This document shows positions 23,101 through 32,176 of a stretch of DNA of 64,000 nucleotides, in pieces (positions within the stretch are counted from its first letter, which is position 1; each line of letters starts with the position of its first letter). The notes beneath the pieces are model-generated. The model saw only the letters and a program-made list of their open reading frames with translations, was not told the origin of the DNA and searched no databases. The position numbers and the translations under genes were made by a program. The DNA is from a virus. The stretch lies in IMG/VR virus record IMGVR_UViG_3300021371_000006, positions 1 through 64,000 of that record, one strand, 5' to 3'.

Positions 23101-23484
23101 ATGGGGCTTAAAATATCGGGTGTAGAAATAAAACCAATTCCATCAAGCATAACAACTGTAAGTGATAGGTCAACATATCAGTTTACAAATGATGATGTTG
23201 GAGGATACATAGAATATTTAGGAACTACTGATTCAGTGTTTACTGTTCCTGCGAACTCATCAGTAGAGTTTACATCGTCAGGTGAAATAACAATAGAGCA
23301 ATCAAATACAGGTCAGATTACTTTTGTGGGTGCTCAGGGTGTAACAATCACATCAAAAGCAGACCTAATGACCGAAAAAGAAGGTTCGGTTGTCAAATTA
23401 AAACAACTATCAACCGATAATTGGGTCTTATACGGTGACCTAATGGATAATACAAACATGGCTATGACAATAGCCATGTCATAA
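23101..23484 (+). CDS. Small beta-rich virion (tail) protein
   Basis: 127 residues. After a polar start it has short beta strands with VPANSSVEFTSSGEITIEQ and ITFVGAQGVTITS, a pattern frequent in phage tail-fibre and tail-needle proteins. An AAGGAG Shine-Dalgarno-like sequence lies 7 bases before the ATG, unusual for this window. The last residues, MAMTIAMS, lie in a 39-bp unit that is repeated directly after the gene. The large tail protein follows. Confidence 0.65.
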   Translation: MGLKISGVEIKPIPSSITTVSDRSTYQFTNDDVGGYIEYLGTTDSVFTVPANSSVEFTSSGEITIEQSNTGQITFVGAQGVTITSKADLMTEKEGSVVKLKQLSTDNWVLYGDLMDNTNMAMTIAMS

Positions 23485-23529
23485 TACTAAACAAACATGG
23501 CTATATCAATAGCTATGTCATAATACTAA
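23452..23529 (+). repeat. 39-bp tandem duplication between two tail genes
   Basis: Two adjacent 39-bp copies (23452-23490, 23491-23529) differing at three positions. Each contains an inverted repeat, CATGGCTAT ... ATAGCCATG or ATAGCTATG. The first copy encodes the C-terminus MAMTIAMS of the upstream gene. The second could encode a free octapeptide, MAISIAMS. Confidence 0.85.
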
Positions 23530-23536
23530 AGAAAAT

Positions 23537-26500
23537 ATGGCTAAAACATTATTAGAAAATTACACTTTCGATGCAAGTGAGAAAAAAATTATAGTTAGAG
23601 GTAACTACAATGTAAAAGAATGGTTATTAATAACTAACACGACCGATAACCTTATAATATATAATTTTGCACAACAAGGTAGAGGAGGTAGCGCCACTTA
23701 TGACAAAGACACAAATCTTACTACATTGACTTTAGAGTATGACACATCGACCATGTCTGATACTGATTATTTACAAATATATGCTGATAAGGGAGGTCAA
23801 AAAATAGTACCCGATGGTCCATATAGTGACCCTGTGGATAAGATGAGAGTAAGTAATCCACAATCACTTATTGATACCGACTTTGAATATTCTTTACAAC
23901 CTACAAAATGGGAAACTGTTCAACTACAAGCTAACATACCTGGTATATATCAAAAAGCTAACGAACCAGCATTTACCGCGGAACAAATAACATCAATATC
24001 ACCCTCGACTTTAGTAACACCAGCAAATACGACTAGTATTACTTACGACACTTCTTTAGAAAGTGCGAGTTTTACCACGATAGAAAACTTTAGTAATCCT
24101 GACAATAATGATACTTCAGCATCTAGAAATGGAAGTATAGGGTTTAATGTTACTGTCAATGGTTTTACATTTAATACTGTAAGGGGTAATAATAACGGTG
24201 TGTTATTTTTTGGAACTAGAGCAACGGGTAACGGAGACATTTCAAATATAGGTCAATCGTCTTACCCTGGAAATACCGCATATGGACCAATATTGAAGAT
24301 GTTTGGTACTGATATGGAGGTAGCTAAATACTCCAAACGTAGTACAGGTACTTCACCAAATAGGGTGTTTATTTGGAAAGCAGAGTATGCCCCTAATGGT
24401 TCTAGTACACAAAGCCAAGTTGATAAAATTGTTTACGTCAAGTTTTTTGAAGGTCAAAATAAAATTGAGTGTCATTACGAGAAGTTCGGTTCTGCGGCAA
24501 CTATAGTCGCTTTAGACGACCCAAGAACATCTGAACGAATATTATCGTGGTCACCGACAGTTAATACCACATCACCATATTTTACAAGACAAGCGTTTTC
24601 ATTAAATCTAGATACTATATCAAGAGACGGTCTGCAAGTTACAGTAACGGTAGCACCAACAATTCCTTTCTATGTTGGTCAACCCATCATTTTCAAAGAA
24701 ACTAAAGACCCTACATATTTAGACACATCTTTCCTAATTGTAAGTACTTCAGGTTCGACTTCGTTTGGTATAATCCCTAACTCGCCAACAACATATGTAG
24801 GTAACCAAAAAACTGATTATACTGTCATTTATACTGGAGGGTTTTATTTTTCCTCCGAACTACCTCTTACCTCCGTATCTCGTGTTAGTGGAGGACGTAA
24901 CCTCAAAGTCACATTTTCAACCAACCACTCATTATTTATAGGTTCTACTATTTATGTGGTGGATTCCGCATCTTCGGATACGGATTGGATAGGTTCTTTT
25001 GAAATCACTAAAGTATTAAGTAATACTGAAGTTGAGTTCTTAGGTGCGTCTGATAGCGACTATACGAACTCTAATACAGTTTCGGATTCCACAACTAAAG
25101 TTTATGTTAGAAATAATGGAAGTGCAATACATAGATACTTTGATGGAGGGGTTCAAATTAGCCCTGAGGGATATTCACCTAATTGTCAAATTGTAAGGCA
25201 GACTAGAGGGTACTTTAGATACCAATCAGGTAAAGGTATACAGTTCAGTACTGGTATCCTATTTAAACCAACTTATGATGTATTTCTGTACAGTGTAGAT
25301 ACAAGTAATTACGACGCTACAACATATCCATATTATGATATGTTTATTGAGACTGACCAAGTACACGGATTTAAACTACCTGGAGATTATTTAGAATCGA
25401 TTAAAATAACATTAGAAGGATTTACTGTTAGTGGCGGTTCAAACCCATACAACGTTAGTGGCACATCTATAAATGGAGTATCAAGTCCTAAAGATTTTTC
25501 ACTACAAATACCAATAGATTCAGGAAGTGTACCTACCGATACTAATCCTGGTGGTCTTATTAGAATTATTGTAAATGAGTGGAATGATGCAGTTGTAAGG
25601 TCAGGTCTATTCGACCAACAGAACGGATTATTCTTTGAGCATGATGGGGATGAGTTATACTGCGTAAAAAGAAATAGTACTACTCAGATATCAGGATTTA
25701 TAACTGCAACGACAGATTCATCTATAGTTACAGGTGACGGCACTAAATTTACCACACAACTATATGAAGGTGATTTTGTAGTTATTAAAGGTCAAGCTTA
25801 TTATATAACATCCATTGATAGTGACACTCAGATAACAGTAGCACCTGACTATAAAGGTTCGACAGTAGAGAGAATAAAACTCGTTAAGACTGTAGAACAA
25901 AGGGTTAAAAGGTCTGACTTTAATTTAGATGTTTTAGATGGTAGCGGTCCTTCTGGTTATGTATTTGACGCATCAAAAATGCAAATGGTATTCCTAGATT
26001 ATTCATGGTACGGTGCGGGTAAAATTAGGTACGGTATGAGAGGAACGCAAGGAGAAGTGTTCTACTTTCATGAATTTGTAAATAATAATCTTAACACAGA
26101 GGCTTATATGAGGACAGGTAACTTACCTGCTAGATTTGAAATTAATACAGTTTCTAAAAGCGGTTACTTAAAATCTTCAATGACCACCTCATCAACAACA
26201 TTAGACATACTTACTGAAGATGCGTATTATTTACCAAGTGCCGGTACTATAAACATTAATAATGAATATATAGAATATACTAAAGGAAGTGAATCTGGTG
26301 ATAATACTACACTTAATTTAGTTAATAGAAATGTAGGGTTTTTATCAGCAGGAAATACTACAGGTTCTGTTAATGATACTTGGTTATCCGTTAATCAAAA
26401 CTTTTCACCTACTTTAAGTCACTGGGGTGTCTCAGTAATTATGGACGGTAAATTTGATGTGGATAAATCATACTTATTTACTGCGTCAAATGCGGGTAAT

Positions 26501-26998
26501 AAAACAATTACTGCGGGGAATGAAGAGGCGTTATTAACAATTCGATTAGCACCTAGCGTTGATTATGGTATTCCAGGGTTTTATGGAGTTAGAAACTTAA
26601 TCAATCGTTCTTTAGTCACACTAAAAACAATAGGTGTTGTTGCTACAGGTCAGTTTACGATAACTGTTAAAATAAACGGAGAATCAACATTATTCGAAAC
26701 TGAAAGTAATTGGGATGCTGCGGGTAATGGAAGTATATCACAGTACGTTGACCACACAGATAATACTGAGGTTATTGGTGGTGATGTTATAGGACTGTTC
26801 CTTACAGACGAAGGTGGTACGAGAGCCACATCATCCACTCTTGACATATCAGACGTTAGAGATTTAAGTAATAGTGTTTTAGGGGGTCCTAACTCTTTCC
26901 CTGACGGTCCAGACACCTTAACAATATTCGCTAAGAATAACGGTTCACAAGCGGGTAATGTAAAATGTAGAATATCTTGGACTGAGGCTCAAGGATAA
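23537..26998 (+). CDS. Large tail/baseplate-associated structural protein
   Basis: 1153 residues, almost entirely beta-type, no signal peptide. Residues about 95-125 contain MRVSNPQSLIDTDFEY and SLQPTKWE, a block I associate with long structural proteins of marine T4-like phages. The middle has repeated short barrel-like segments (residues 355-520) of the kind VTVTVAPTIPFYVGQPI. The C-terminal third (ISWTEAQG at the end) has jelly-roll-like strands. It is probably a fibre, baseplate or sheath-attached component made late. It ends 10 bases into the converging kinase-like gene. Confidence 0.7.
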   Translation: MAKTLLENYTFDASEKKIIVRGNYNVKEWLLITNTTDNLIIYNFAQQGRGGSATYDKDTNLTTLTLEYDTSTMSDTDYLQIYADKGGQKIVPDGPYSDPVDKMRVSNPQSLIDTDFEYSLQPTKWETVQLQANIPGIYQKANEPAFTAEQITSISPSTLVTPANTTSITYDTSLESASFTTIENFSNPDNNDTSASRNGSIGFNVTVNGFTFNTVRGNNNGVLFFGTRATGNGDISNIGQSSYPGNTAYGPILKMFGTDMEVAKYSKRSTGTSPNRVFIWKAEYAPNGSSTQSQVDKIVYVKFFEGQNKIECHYEKFGSAATIVALDDPRTSERILSWSPTVNTTSPYFTRQAFSLNLDTISRDGLQVTVTVAPTIPFYVGQPIIFKETKDPTYLDTSFLIVSTSGSTSFGIIPNSPTTYVGNQKTDYTVIYTGGFYFSSELPLTSVSRVSGGRNLKVTFSTNHSLFIGSTIYVVDSASSDTDWIGSFEITKVLSNTEVEFLGASDSDYTNSNTVSDSTTKVYVRNNGSAIHRYFDGGVQISPEGYSPNCQIVRQTRGYFRYQSGKGIQFSTGILFKPTYDVFLYSVDTSNYDATTYPYYDMFIETDQVHGFKLPGDYLESIKITLEGFTVSGGSNPYNVSGTSINGVSSPKDFSLQIPIDSGSVPTDTNPGGLIRIIVNEWNDAVVRSGLFDQQNGLFFEHDGDELYCVKRNSTTQISGFITATTDSSIVTGDGTKFTTQLYEGDFVVIKGQAYYITSIDSDTQITVAPDYKGSTVERIKLVKTVEQRVKRSDFNLDVLDGSGPSGYVFDASKMQMVFLDYSWYGAGKIRYGMRGTQGEVFYFHEFVNNNLNTEAYMRTGNLPARFEINTVSKSGYLKSSMTTSSTTLDILTEDAYYLPSAGTININNEYIEYTKGSESGDNTTLNLVNRNVGFLSAGNTTGSVNDTWLSVNQNFSPTLSHWGVSVIMDGKFDVDKSYLFTASNAGNKTITAGNEEALLTIRLAPSVDYGIPGFYGVRNLINRSLVTLKTIGVVATGQFTITVKINGESTLFETESNWDAAGNGSISQYVDHTDNTEVIGGDVIGLFLTDEGGTRATSSTLDISDVRDLSNSVLGGPNSFPDGPDTLTIFAKNNGSQAGNVKCRISWTEAQG

Positions 26999-27537
26999 TT
27001 GATTAAATTTAAAATACTATCTATAGTATTTTTATCAACTTTCATTTTTATAAAAGGGATGTTGTTAACTTCTAAAATAGAAATTATTCTTCTATCTAGT
27101 TTTTTTGACATATCTTCATTATGAAACCTACCTTCATATTCGTGTATATTTTCAGGTCTATCTAAAAATATATTAATATTATCATATTTGTTATGAATAT
27201 CTAACATCATACGCTCAAAACTTTCCCCATATAAATTCGCGGGATATTCTGAAGTGTAATTATCTCTATACGCTAACGATAATAGTAAAGGAGAATCTAA
27301 AATAATGTAATCAACAATACCATAAGACCTAACAATACCCCTATGTTGATTTGCGATGACGTAAAGCTGGTCTTTTATTTCTTTATTAGATTCATTCCAA
27401 GCAAGTTCTTTTGGAAACTCATAAGGGGCGTCACATTTAATATGACGTTTTTTCATTTCGTGAAAAAGACCTGAGGCTATGGTTGATTTACCAGCCCCAG
27501 GTCCCGCGAACAAATTTATTATTTTAGTACGTTTCAT
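26989..27537 (-). CDS. P-loop kinase-like ATPase
   Basis: 182 residues. Walker A FAGPGAGKST at about residues 9-18, a Walker-B-like YIILDSPLLL, and a lid-like RFHNEDMSKKLDRR near the C-terminus. This is the shape of AAA_28-type and nucleoside-kinase-like phage proteins. The ATG at 27537 is chosen because it overlaps the stop of the next upstream gene (TAATG), as in coupled genes. The substrate is unknown; a nucleotide or NAD-precursor kinase is possible. Confidence 0.75.
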   Translation of the reverse strand: MKRTKIINLFAGPGAGKSTIASGLFHEMKKRHIKCDAPYEFPKELAWNESNKEIKDQLYVIANQHRGIVRSYGIVDYIILDSPLLLSLAYRDNYTSEYPANLYGESFERMMLDIHNKYDNINIFLDRPENIHEYEGRFHNEDMSKKLDRRIISILEVNNIPFIKMKVDKNTIDSILNLINYP

Positions 27538-27674
27538 TACAAATAATGATATAACATAAAACATAAAATACTAAGGATAATTCCATAGTACCCAAGAATA
27601 ACCACTTTATAACTAAATTCTAGTTGATTCTTTCTTCTTCCTTGGTATAAATCTTCGTAGTTTTTTTTCGACAT
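27537..27674 (-). CDS. Small single-pass membrane protein
   Basis: 45 residues: a polar N-terminus MSKKNYEDLYQGRRKNQ and a membrane helix VVILGYYGIILSILCFML. Its TAA overlaps the ATG of the kinase-like gene, and it begins just after the stop of the lipoprotein gene at 27681, so the three form one leftward operon. Function unknown. Confidence 0.6.
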   Translation of the reverse strand: MSKKNYEDLYQGRRKNQLEFSYKVVILGYYGIILSILCFMLYHYL

Positions 27675-27680
27675 CGGTTA

Positions 27681-27905
27681 TTAATCTTTAACTATAGTTC
27701 CTTCGGGCATATTAGATAAAGTGTCAAGAAGTTCTTGAACGTTACTAATACCTGTTGGGTCAAAAATGTTAACTACTGTTGTGTCAACTACAGTAGTATC
27801 ACAACATTGATTAGTAGTGTCTGTAATAGTAACTTCAGTTTCTTCATTTACCGTTCCACATGAAGACAATAAAGCGACAGCGGATAAAAATATTAAATTT
27901 TTCAT
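27681..27905 (-). CDS. Small lipoprotein
   Basis: 74 residues. MKNLIFLSAVALLSSC is a lipoprotein signal with Cys16 as lipid site. The mature part is Thr/Val/Asp-rich (TVNEETEVTITDTTNQC, then DTTVVDTTVV) with a CC pair and a short helical end. A host-type promoter with -7 TATATTTA lies at 27949-27979. First gene of a three-gene operon. Surface or periplasmic location is inferred; function unknown. Confidence 0.65.
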   Translation of the reverse strand: MKNLIFLSAVALLSSCGTVNEETEVTITDTTNQCCDTTVVDTTVVNIFDPTGISNVQELLDTLSNMPEGTIVKD

Positions 27906-27948
27906 TTTTATAAGTTTTAAAAAGTTTATGGATATAAATCCAACTAAT

Positions 27949-27979
27949 TAAATATAGTAAAAAATAATCATTTATCAAA
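27949..27979 (-). promoter_or_regulatory. Bacteroidota-type promoter
   Basis: On the - strand TTTG (27979-27976), a 19-bp spacer, TATATTTA (27956-27949); the last base departs from the usual G. Confidence 0.5.
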
Positions 27980-28067
27980 GTTATTTTAATAGGAATAATC
28001 CTACATGGATAACTTAAAAAATAAATCTATTTATATACGAGTAGTACAATCTACTCTACCATAAGTA

Positions 28068-30083
28068 ATGACATTTTTAAGACCTTTAATTTTAGTATTT
28101 TTATTTAGTTTATTTAATAACATAATATTTTCTCAGGAACCCACGAGATGTGGTACTGATATATTATTTGAACAGCAACTAAAAGACCCTAAATTTAAAA
28201 GGAGCTACCAAAAACTTGAATCTATAGCGAAAAAATCAGAAGAGACGATAAGAATTTCAAACAAATCAGATTTACCTATTACAATTCCTGTAATAGTTCA
28301 TGTAATTCATTTTGGTGAACCCTACGGAACTGACTACCATTTACCTGTGGAATTTATACAAGAAGCTTTTGATAATTTAAATGATAATTTTGCGGGAGAA
28401 TTTAGTGATGTACCTACTGCAAACACACAGATAAATTTTTGTATAGCAAATGCTTCTACTGATGGAGAACCTATTGAAGGTATTAGATATTATGATTGGG
28501 ATAATTTAAATATAGAGGAGTGGGACGCTACGGCTTTTTACAATAACCACATTCAAGTATCCAATCAAATTGGATATGATAGAAATAATTATTGTAATGT
28601 TTTTATAGCGCCTTTTGGTAGTCCGTTAGGGTTCGCTTATTTACCCCCAACTAATTATGGGGTATTTATGGGGACTAACGCTTTTGGAATTACTAATGTA
28701 GGTAGTTATGGGTTAAATAGAACTCTGGTTCATGAAATGGGACACTATTGTGGGTTATTTCACACATTTAATCAAACAAGTACATGTACCCCTACCAACA
28801 CTAACTGTGAAACACAAGGGGATAAAGTATGTGATACACCTGTCACTACAGGAAACATTGGATGTCCCTTAAATGGAGGTGCTTGTGGTGGTGATTTAAT
28901 AGAGAATTTTATGGATTATACTACTGATAATTGTATGGAAAGTTTTACCCAAGGACAGACTTTAAGAATGTTATCCCAATTAGAAACTTTTAGACCTGGA
29001 GTTGTGGATAATAATTTAGCATGTGGTGCCGTTGGGGGGATAGACGTTTCTATTAATGGGTTATCAGTTCCTAATTTGGGATGTTCAACCACAAAGGATA
29101 TAATTTTCAACTTACAGAGTTTTGGTGATACATTAACTGAAGCCACTATTAATTATTCTCTAAATGGTGAAAGTAGTTCTATTAATTGGGTAGGAAATTT
29201 AGGTTTTGCTGAAAGTGAAGTTATAATAATACCTAATATCAATATAGAATACGGTATCTCAGATATAGAGGTTAATGTAGAAGTATTAGGTGACATATAT
29301 GAAGATAATAATACTAATACCCTTCAAATTAACAATTATGAAGGTACTTTTATAGACATTACTATAGAATTTGATGCTTTACCTTATGGATTCGAATGGA
29401 GTCTATACAACTCAGATACTGAGGAATTAATTGATGAGGGGGGTTACTATGATAATGAAGTATACGCATGTGAGGTTGAAACTAACACATATTGTTTAGA
29501 AGAAGGGAATTATGTTTTAGTTTTAGAAGATTTATTTGGAAATGGTATGTTTTACCCTTGTGGGGGTCCGACTTCTATTATAAATGGTAATGACACTCTA
29601 AACACAGTAACAGGAAATTGGGGAGATGAAGAGATATTACCTTTTTATGTGGGTCCTCCTGTTGATGTATGTCCACCATTAGGTGATTGTCCTTGGGATT
29701 TAGATGAAGATGGTATTGTAGGTACCTCTGACTTATTTCCTTTACTACAAAACTTTGGATTAACTGTAGAATGTAGTCCGTTAGATTTTAATCAGGATAG
29801 TATTATTGGTGTTGACGATATATTAGACTTTATTTCCGTATTTGGTCTACAGTGTGAGAATGGTATGATGTTAGAAACTGAAATCCCTGAGTCGGTTAAA
29901 CAAATTATTAATTCTAAAGGAATACAAATTCCTGAAAATCAAAACACCGTAGAAAATATAGAATACTATAATATCTACGGTGCTAAGATTAATTTAAGTG
30001 AGATAACCTCATCAGGAATTTATATTAAGAAAATAAAATACACTAATGGTAATTATCAAATTAAGAAAGAGTTCTTTAACTAA
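28068..30083 (+). CDS. Secreted M43 (pappalysin-type) metalloprotease with T9SS type A sorting domain
   Basis: 671 residues. Signal peptide at 1-22, ending IIFSQ. The protease domain (about 70-320) has HEMGHYCGLFH (H222, E223, H226, H232), the extended zinc site of metzincins, and a Met-turn NFMDY. Then come beta domains, a dockerin-like calcium-binding pair (DLDEDGIVGTSDL and DFNQDSIIGVDDI, about 545-600), and a C-terminal domain of the T9SS type A kind (YYNIYGAKI, GIYIKKI). Such proteins are normally bacterial. Here the host T9SS would export it to the surface or medium. A phage-borne copy is unusual. Confidence 0.85.
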   Translation: MTFLRPLILVFLFSLFNNIIFSQEPTRCGTDILFEQQLKDPKFKRSYQKLESIAKKSEETIRISNKSDLPITIPVIVHVIHFGEPYGTDYHLPVEFIQEAFDNLNDNFAGEFSDVPTANTQINFCIANASTDGEPIEGIRYYDWDNLNIEEWDATAFYNNHIQVSNQIGYDRNNYCNVFIAPFGSPLGFAYLPPTNYGVFMGTNAFGITNVGSYGLNRTLVHEMGHYCGLFHTFNQTSTCTPTNTNCETQGDKVCDTPVTTGNIGCPLNGGACGGDLIENFMDYTTDNCMESFTQGQTLRMLSQLETFRPGVVDNNLACGAVGGIDVSINGLSVPNLGCSTTKDIIFNLQSFGDTLTEATINYSLNGESSSINWVGNLGFAESEVIIIPNINIEYGISDIEVNVEVLGDIYEDNNTNTLQINNYEGTFIDITIEFDALPYGFEWSLYNSDTEELIDEGGYYDNEVYACEVETNTYCLEEGNYVLVLEDLFGNGMFYPCGGPTSIINGNDTLNTVTGNWGDEEILPFYVGPPVDVCPPLGDCPWDLDEDGIVGTSDLFPLLQNFGLTVECSPLDFNQDSIIGVDDILDFISVFGLQCENGMMLETEIPESVKQIINSKGIQIPENQNTVENIEYYNIYGAKINLSEITSSGIYIKKIKYTNGNYQIKKEFFN

Positions 30084-30084
30084 T

Positions 30085-30423
30085 TTACCCGTTTAACTGA
30101 GTTTTAAGTTTATCAACTGGTTTACAACCGTCTTCATACATAGTGTGGAGACGGTTTTCCATTTTATCTAATCTACTATCCAATCCTTTATCAAAATTGT
30201 TGAACTTATCATCAGTATCTCTGTACATATTATCAACGAATTTATGAACATTTAGTTCTAAGTCTTTAACTTCATTTTGTAATTGTTTTAAAAGGTCTGA
30301 CAATGACTCGTCTTCCGCTTTAATACTAACTATTTCTTTTCTGTTCGAAGATACCCAAAATACCAAACCTATTAGACCTGACATTAAAATACCCCCTACA
30401 AAAAACATTATTTCTGTATTCAT
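30085..30423 (-). CDS. Membrane-anchored coiled-coil protein
   Basis: 112 residues. One N-terminal helix (about 5-24, MFFVGGILMSGLIGLVFWV) and a long coiled coil through residues 30-105. It ends 2 bases from the protease gene, tail to tail. A promoter-like TTGACA ... TATATTTA sequence lies just upstream. It may be a spanin- or holin-like accessory or a membrane tether; there is no direct evidence. Confidence 0.65.
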   Translation of the reverse strand: MNTEIMFFVGGILMSGLIGLVFWVSSNRKEIVSIKAEDESLSDLLKQLQNEVKDLELNVHKFVDNMYRDTDDKFNNFDKGLDSRLDKMENRLHTMYEDGCKPVDKLKTQLNG

Positions 30424-30540
30424 GATTTTTAAATTTTAATATTTGTTTATGTCAAAGAACCCTTTCCTCATGTAAATATAGTAATACATTATCTAATGTC
30501 AATAACCCAAGTTTTATATACCTGGTATGGTTTAATCACC

Positions 30541-30690
30541 TTACGACCCTCGTTTTCCAAAACAAGACATCGGGTAAAAGGAGATATTATAGTAATTCTG
30601 TCCTCCATTTTCAAAAGTTCGCTCATATCCTTCATCTTCTCTGTATTCTGAAATATTATCTTTAAGTTTTTGTAAATCTTCGTTTGTCAT
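30541..30690 (-). CDS. Small 49-residue protein
   Basis: Starts MTNEDLQKLKDNISEYRED, then YERTFENGGQNYYNISFYP and ends CFGKRGS. Polar with a charged helical N-terminus. It lies alone between membrane-protein genes. Function unknown. Confidence 0.5.
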   Translation of the reverse strand: MTNEDLQKLKDNISEYREDEGYERTFENGGQNYYNISFYPMSCFGKRGS

Positions 30691-30726
30691 AATACAAAGA
30701 TATGATTAAATTTTGATATAAAAAAG

Positions 30727-30734
30727 TATTTATG
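30727..30734 (+). promoter_or_regulatory. TATTTATG late-promoter-like element
   Basis: 10 bases before the ATG at 30737. Confidence 0.35.
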
Positions 30735-30736
30735 GT

Positions 30737-30943
30737 ATGAGCCTTATTGAACTATTCATTAATGACATAACTAACATTAGAACTGTTTGCATCTACTTTA
30801 CATTAGGTATAGTCGTTGCGGTTATATTAGAAAATCCAATTCAGAAATCAGGAATAACTATGAACTACTTGGACAGATTATGGGTAGTATTGGGGTGGCC
30901 GTTGTGGTTAATAATATTTATATTAACCACTTTTTCGGAATGA
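30737..30943 (+). CDS. Small two-helix membrane protein
   Basis: 68 residues with hydrophobic segments at about 17-30 and 45-64 (WVVLGWPLWLIIFILT). No basic tail. Its 3' end overlaps the converging gene by 26 bases. Possibly holin-like from size and layout; this is weak. Confidence 0.5.
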   Translation: MSLIELFINDITNIRTVCIYFTLGIVVAVILENPIQKSGITMNYLDRLWVVLGWPLWLIIFILTTFSE

Positions 30944-31853
30944 ATTGCCACTCATAAATCATAACTTGTTTAATTCCATATTTTAACTCAACCTCATTTA
31001 AAAAAGACATAAAGTCCGATTTATCCCACACACCAAAAGCGTCCATAATACCACACGGGTGTTTAGAGTTACTAGCGTAAGGTAATGATACACAATCAGT
31101 TTTAGATGTACTTTCTACTGAAAACATAGTCCATATTGTAGAACCAGTTAATTCAGGTTTTTTTAGGTAATCACCTATCGGAGTATTTAAAATTCCGTTT
31201 ATATCGTTTTTATTTTTACAGTAAGGCGTATTCGGACACTGACATTTAAGACTATCGTTTTTAGCTAAAATTCCAGTACAACCACAATTTAGTAACTCAC
31301 CAACCCAATATACTTCCCTGTAGTTGTTAAGTTTGTTAGGGTCGTTAGATTGACCAGCAAACCCCCAATCAAAGTTTGGGTTAGTAATATACTTACCCAC
31401 CATATTGTTAATCCATTTAATTCCGTCCACACTATAATATCCATCTCCCCACTTACCTGAACCCGATACATCCTCAGAATCAAAAGACACGCACGTTATT
31501 TGTTTATTACCCGAAGTGTTATTTAATGTTGATATATATTGAAATGCAATTTCCATACTATCACCTGAAGTTAATATAGGGTTGGAGTTTACCCATGAAG
31601 AACCAGGTTCGGTATCAATTAAAAGTCCTACCTCACAATTTTTAGGTAGTTTATTTAACCAATATTTTTCAAACCATCCGTTTTTAAGGTATCTACCGTC
31701 TTTACTATTGGGGTCATGTAATATAAAAAATGCCCTGTCTATATTATTGTCAGTAACAAATTTAACATACTCACTTGCATATGTACTAAAACTTGATTCA
31801 TTGGTTTGTAGGTCGTCCCCTACAAGTCCTTCGTGCCATAATCCTATTTTCAT
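30918..31853 (-). CDS. Unknown 311-residue protein, perhaps a TIM-barrel hydrolase
   Basis: Alternating strands and helices (IGLWHEGLVGD, RAFFILHDP, VGLLIDTEPGS, ITCVSFDSED, IWTMFSVE, QVMIYEWQF) look like a TIM barrel, with acidic residues at strand ends as in glycoside hydrolases. A Cys-rich insertion (CGCTG ... CQCPNTPYC) is odd. There is no signal peptide. A TATTTATA element lies 22 bases upstream, so it is probably a late, virion-related gene. No family is firmly recognised. Confidence 0.6.
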   Translation of the reverse strand: MKIGLWHEGLVGDDLQTNESSFSTYASEYVKFVTDNNIDRAFFILHDPNSKDGRYLKNGWFEKYWLNKLPKNCEVGLLIDTEPGSSWVNSNPILTSGDSMEIAFQYISTLNNTSGNKQITCVSFDSEDVSGSGKWGDGYYSVDGIKWINNMVGKYITNPNFDWGFAGQSNDPNKLNNYREVYWVGELLNCGCTGILAKNDSLKCQCPNTPYCKNKNDINGILNTPIGDYLKKPELTGSTIWTMFSVESTSKTDCVSLPYASNSKHPCGIMDAFGVWDKSDFMSFLNEVELKYGIKQVMIYEWQFIPKKWLI

Positions 31854-31867
31854 TTTATTATTTTATT

Positions 31868-31875
31868 TATAAATA
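31868..31875 (-). promoter_or_regulatory. TATTTATA late-promoter-like element, leftward
   Basis: 22 bases before the ATG at 31853. Confidence 0.45.
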
Positions 31876-31932
31876 CAAAAAGAGGAGGACTAATTTAATA
31901 GTCACTCCCCTTCTCTCAGTCTTCAGTCGGAG

Positions 31933-32006
31933 CTCTCCCTCTTGGGCTCGAACCAAGGACCTACGCATTAACAGTGCGACGCTCTAACCAACTGAGCTAA
32001 GGGAGA
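31933..32006 (-). tRNA. tRNA-Asn (anticodon GTT)
   Basis: Acceptor TCTCCCT/AGGGAGA, anticodon loop CTGTTAA, T loop TTCGAGC, discriminator G as usual for Asn. Confidence 0.93.
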
Positions 32007-32009
32007 ATG

Positions 32010-32089
32010 TGGGGGTAGAAGGACTCGAACCTCCGAACCCGAAGGAGCTGATTTACAGTCAGCCGCAATTGCCACTATGCGATACCCCC
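32010..32089 (-). tRNA. tRNA-Tyr (anticodon GTA)
   Basis: Acceptor GGGGGTA/TACCCCC, loop CTGTAAA, long variable arm (CTCCTTCGGGTTCGGAG), T loop TTCGAGT. Separated from tRNA-Asn by only 3 bases. Confidence 0.93.
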
Positions 32090-32100
32090 TCTTTTTTATA

Positions 32101-32176
32101 TGGAGACACTAGACGGACTCGAACCGCCGACCTGCTGATTACAAATCAGCTGCTCTACCAACTAAGCTATAGTGGC
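32101..32176 (-). tRNA. tRNA-Thr (anticodon TGT), CCA encoded
   Basis: Anticodon loop TTTGTAA, T loop TTCGAGT, and an encoded 3' CCA (32101-32103). The acceptor GCCACTA/TAGTGTC has a C2-U71 mismatch, so it may need repair or be partly impaired. Confidence 0.88.
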
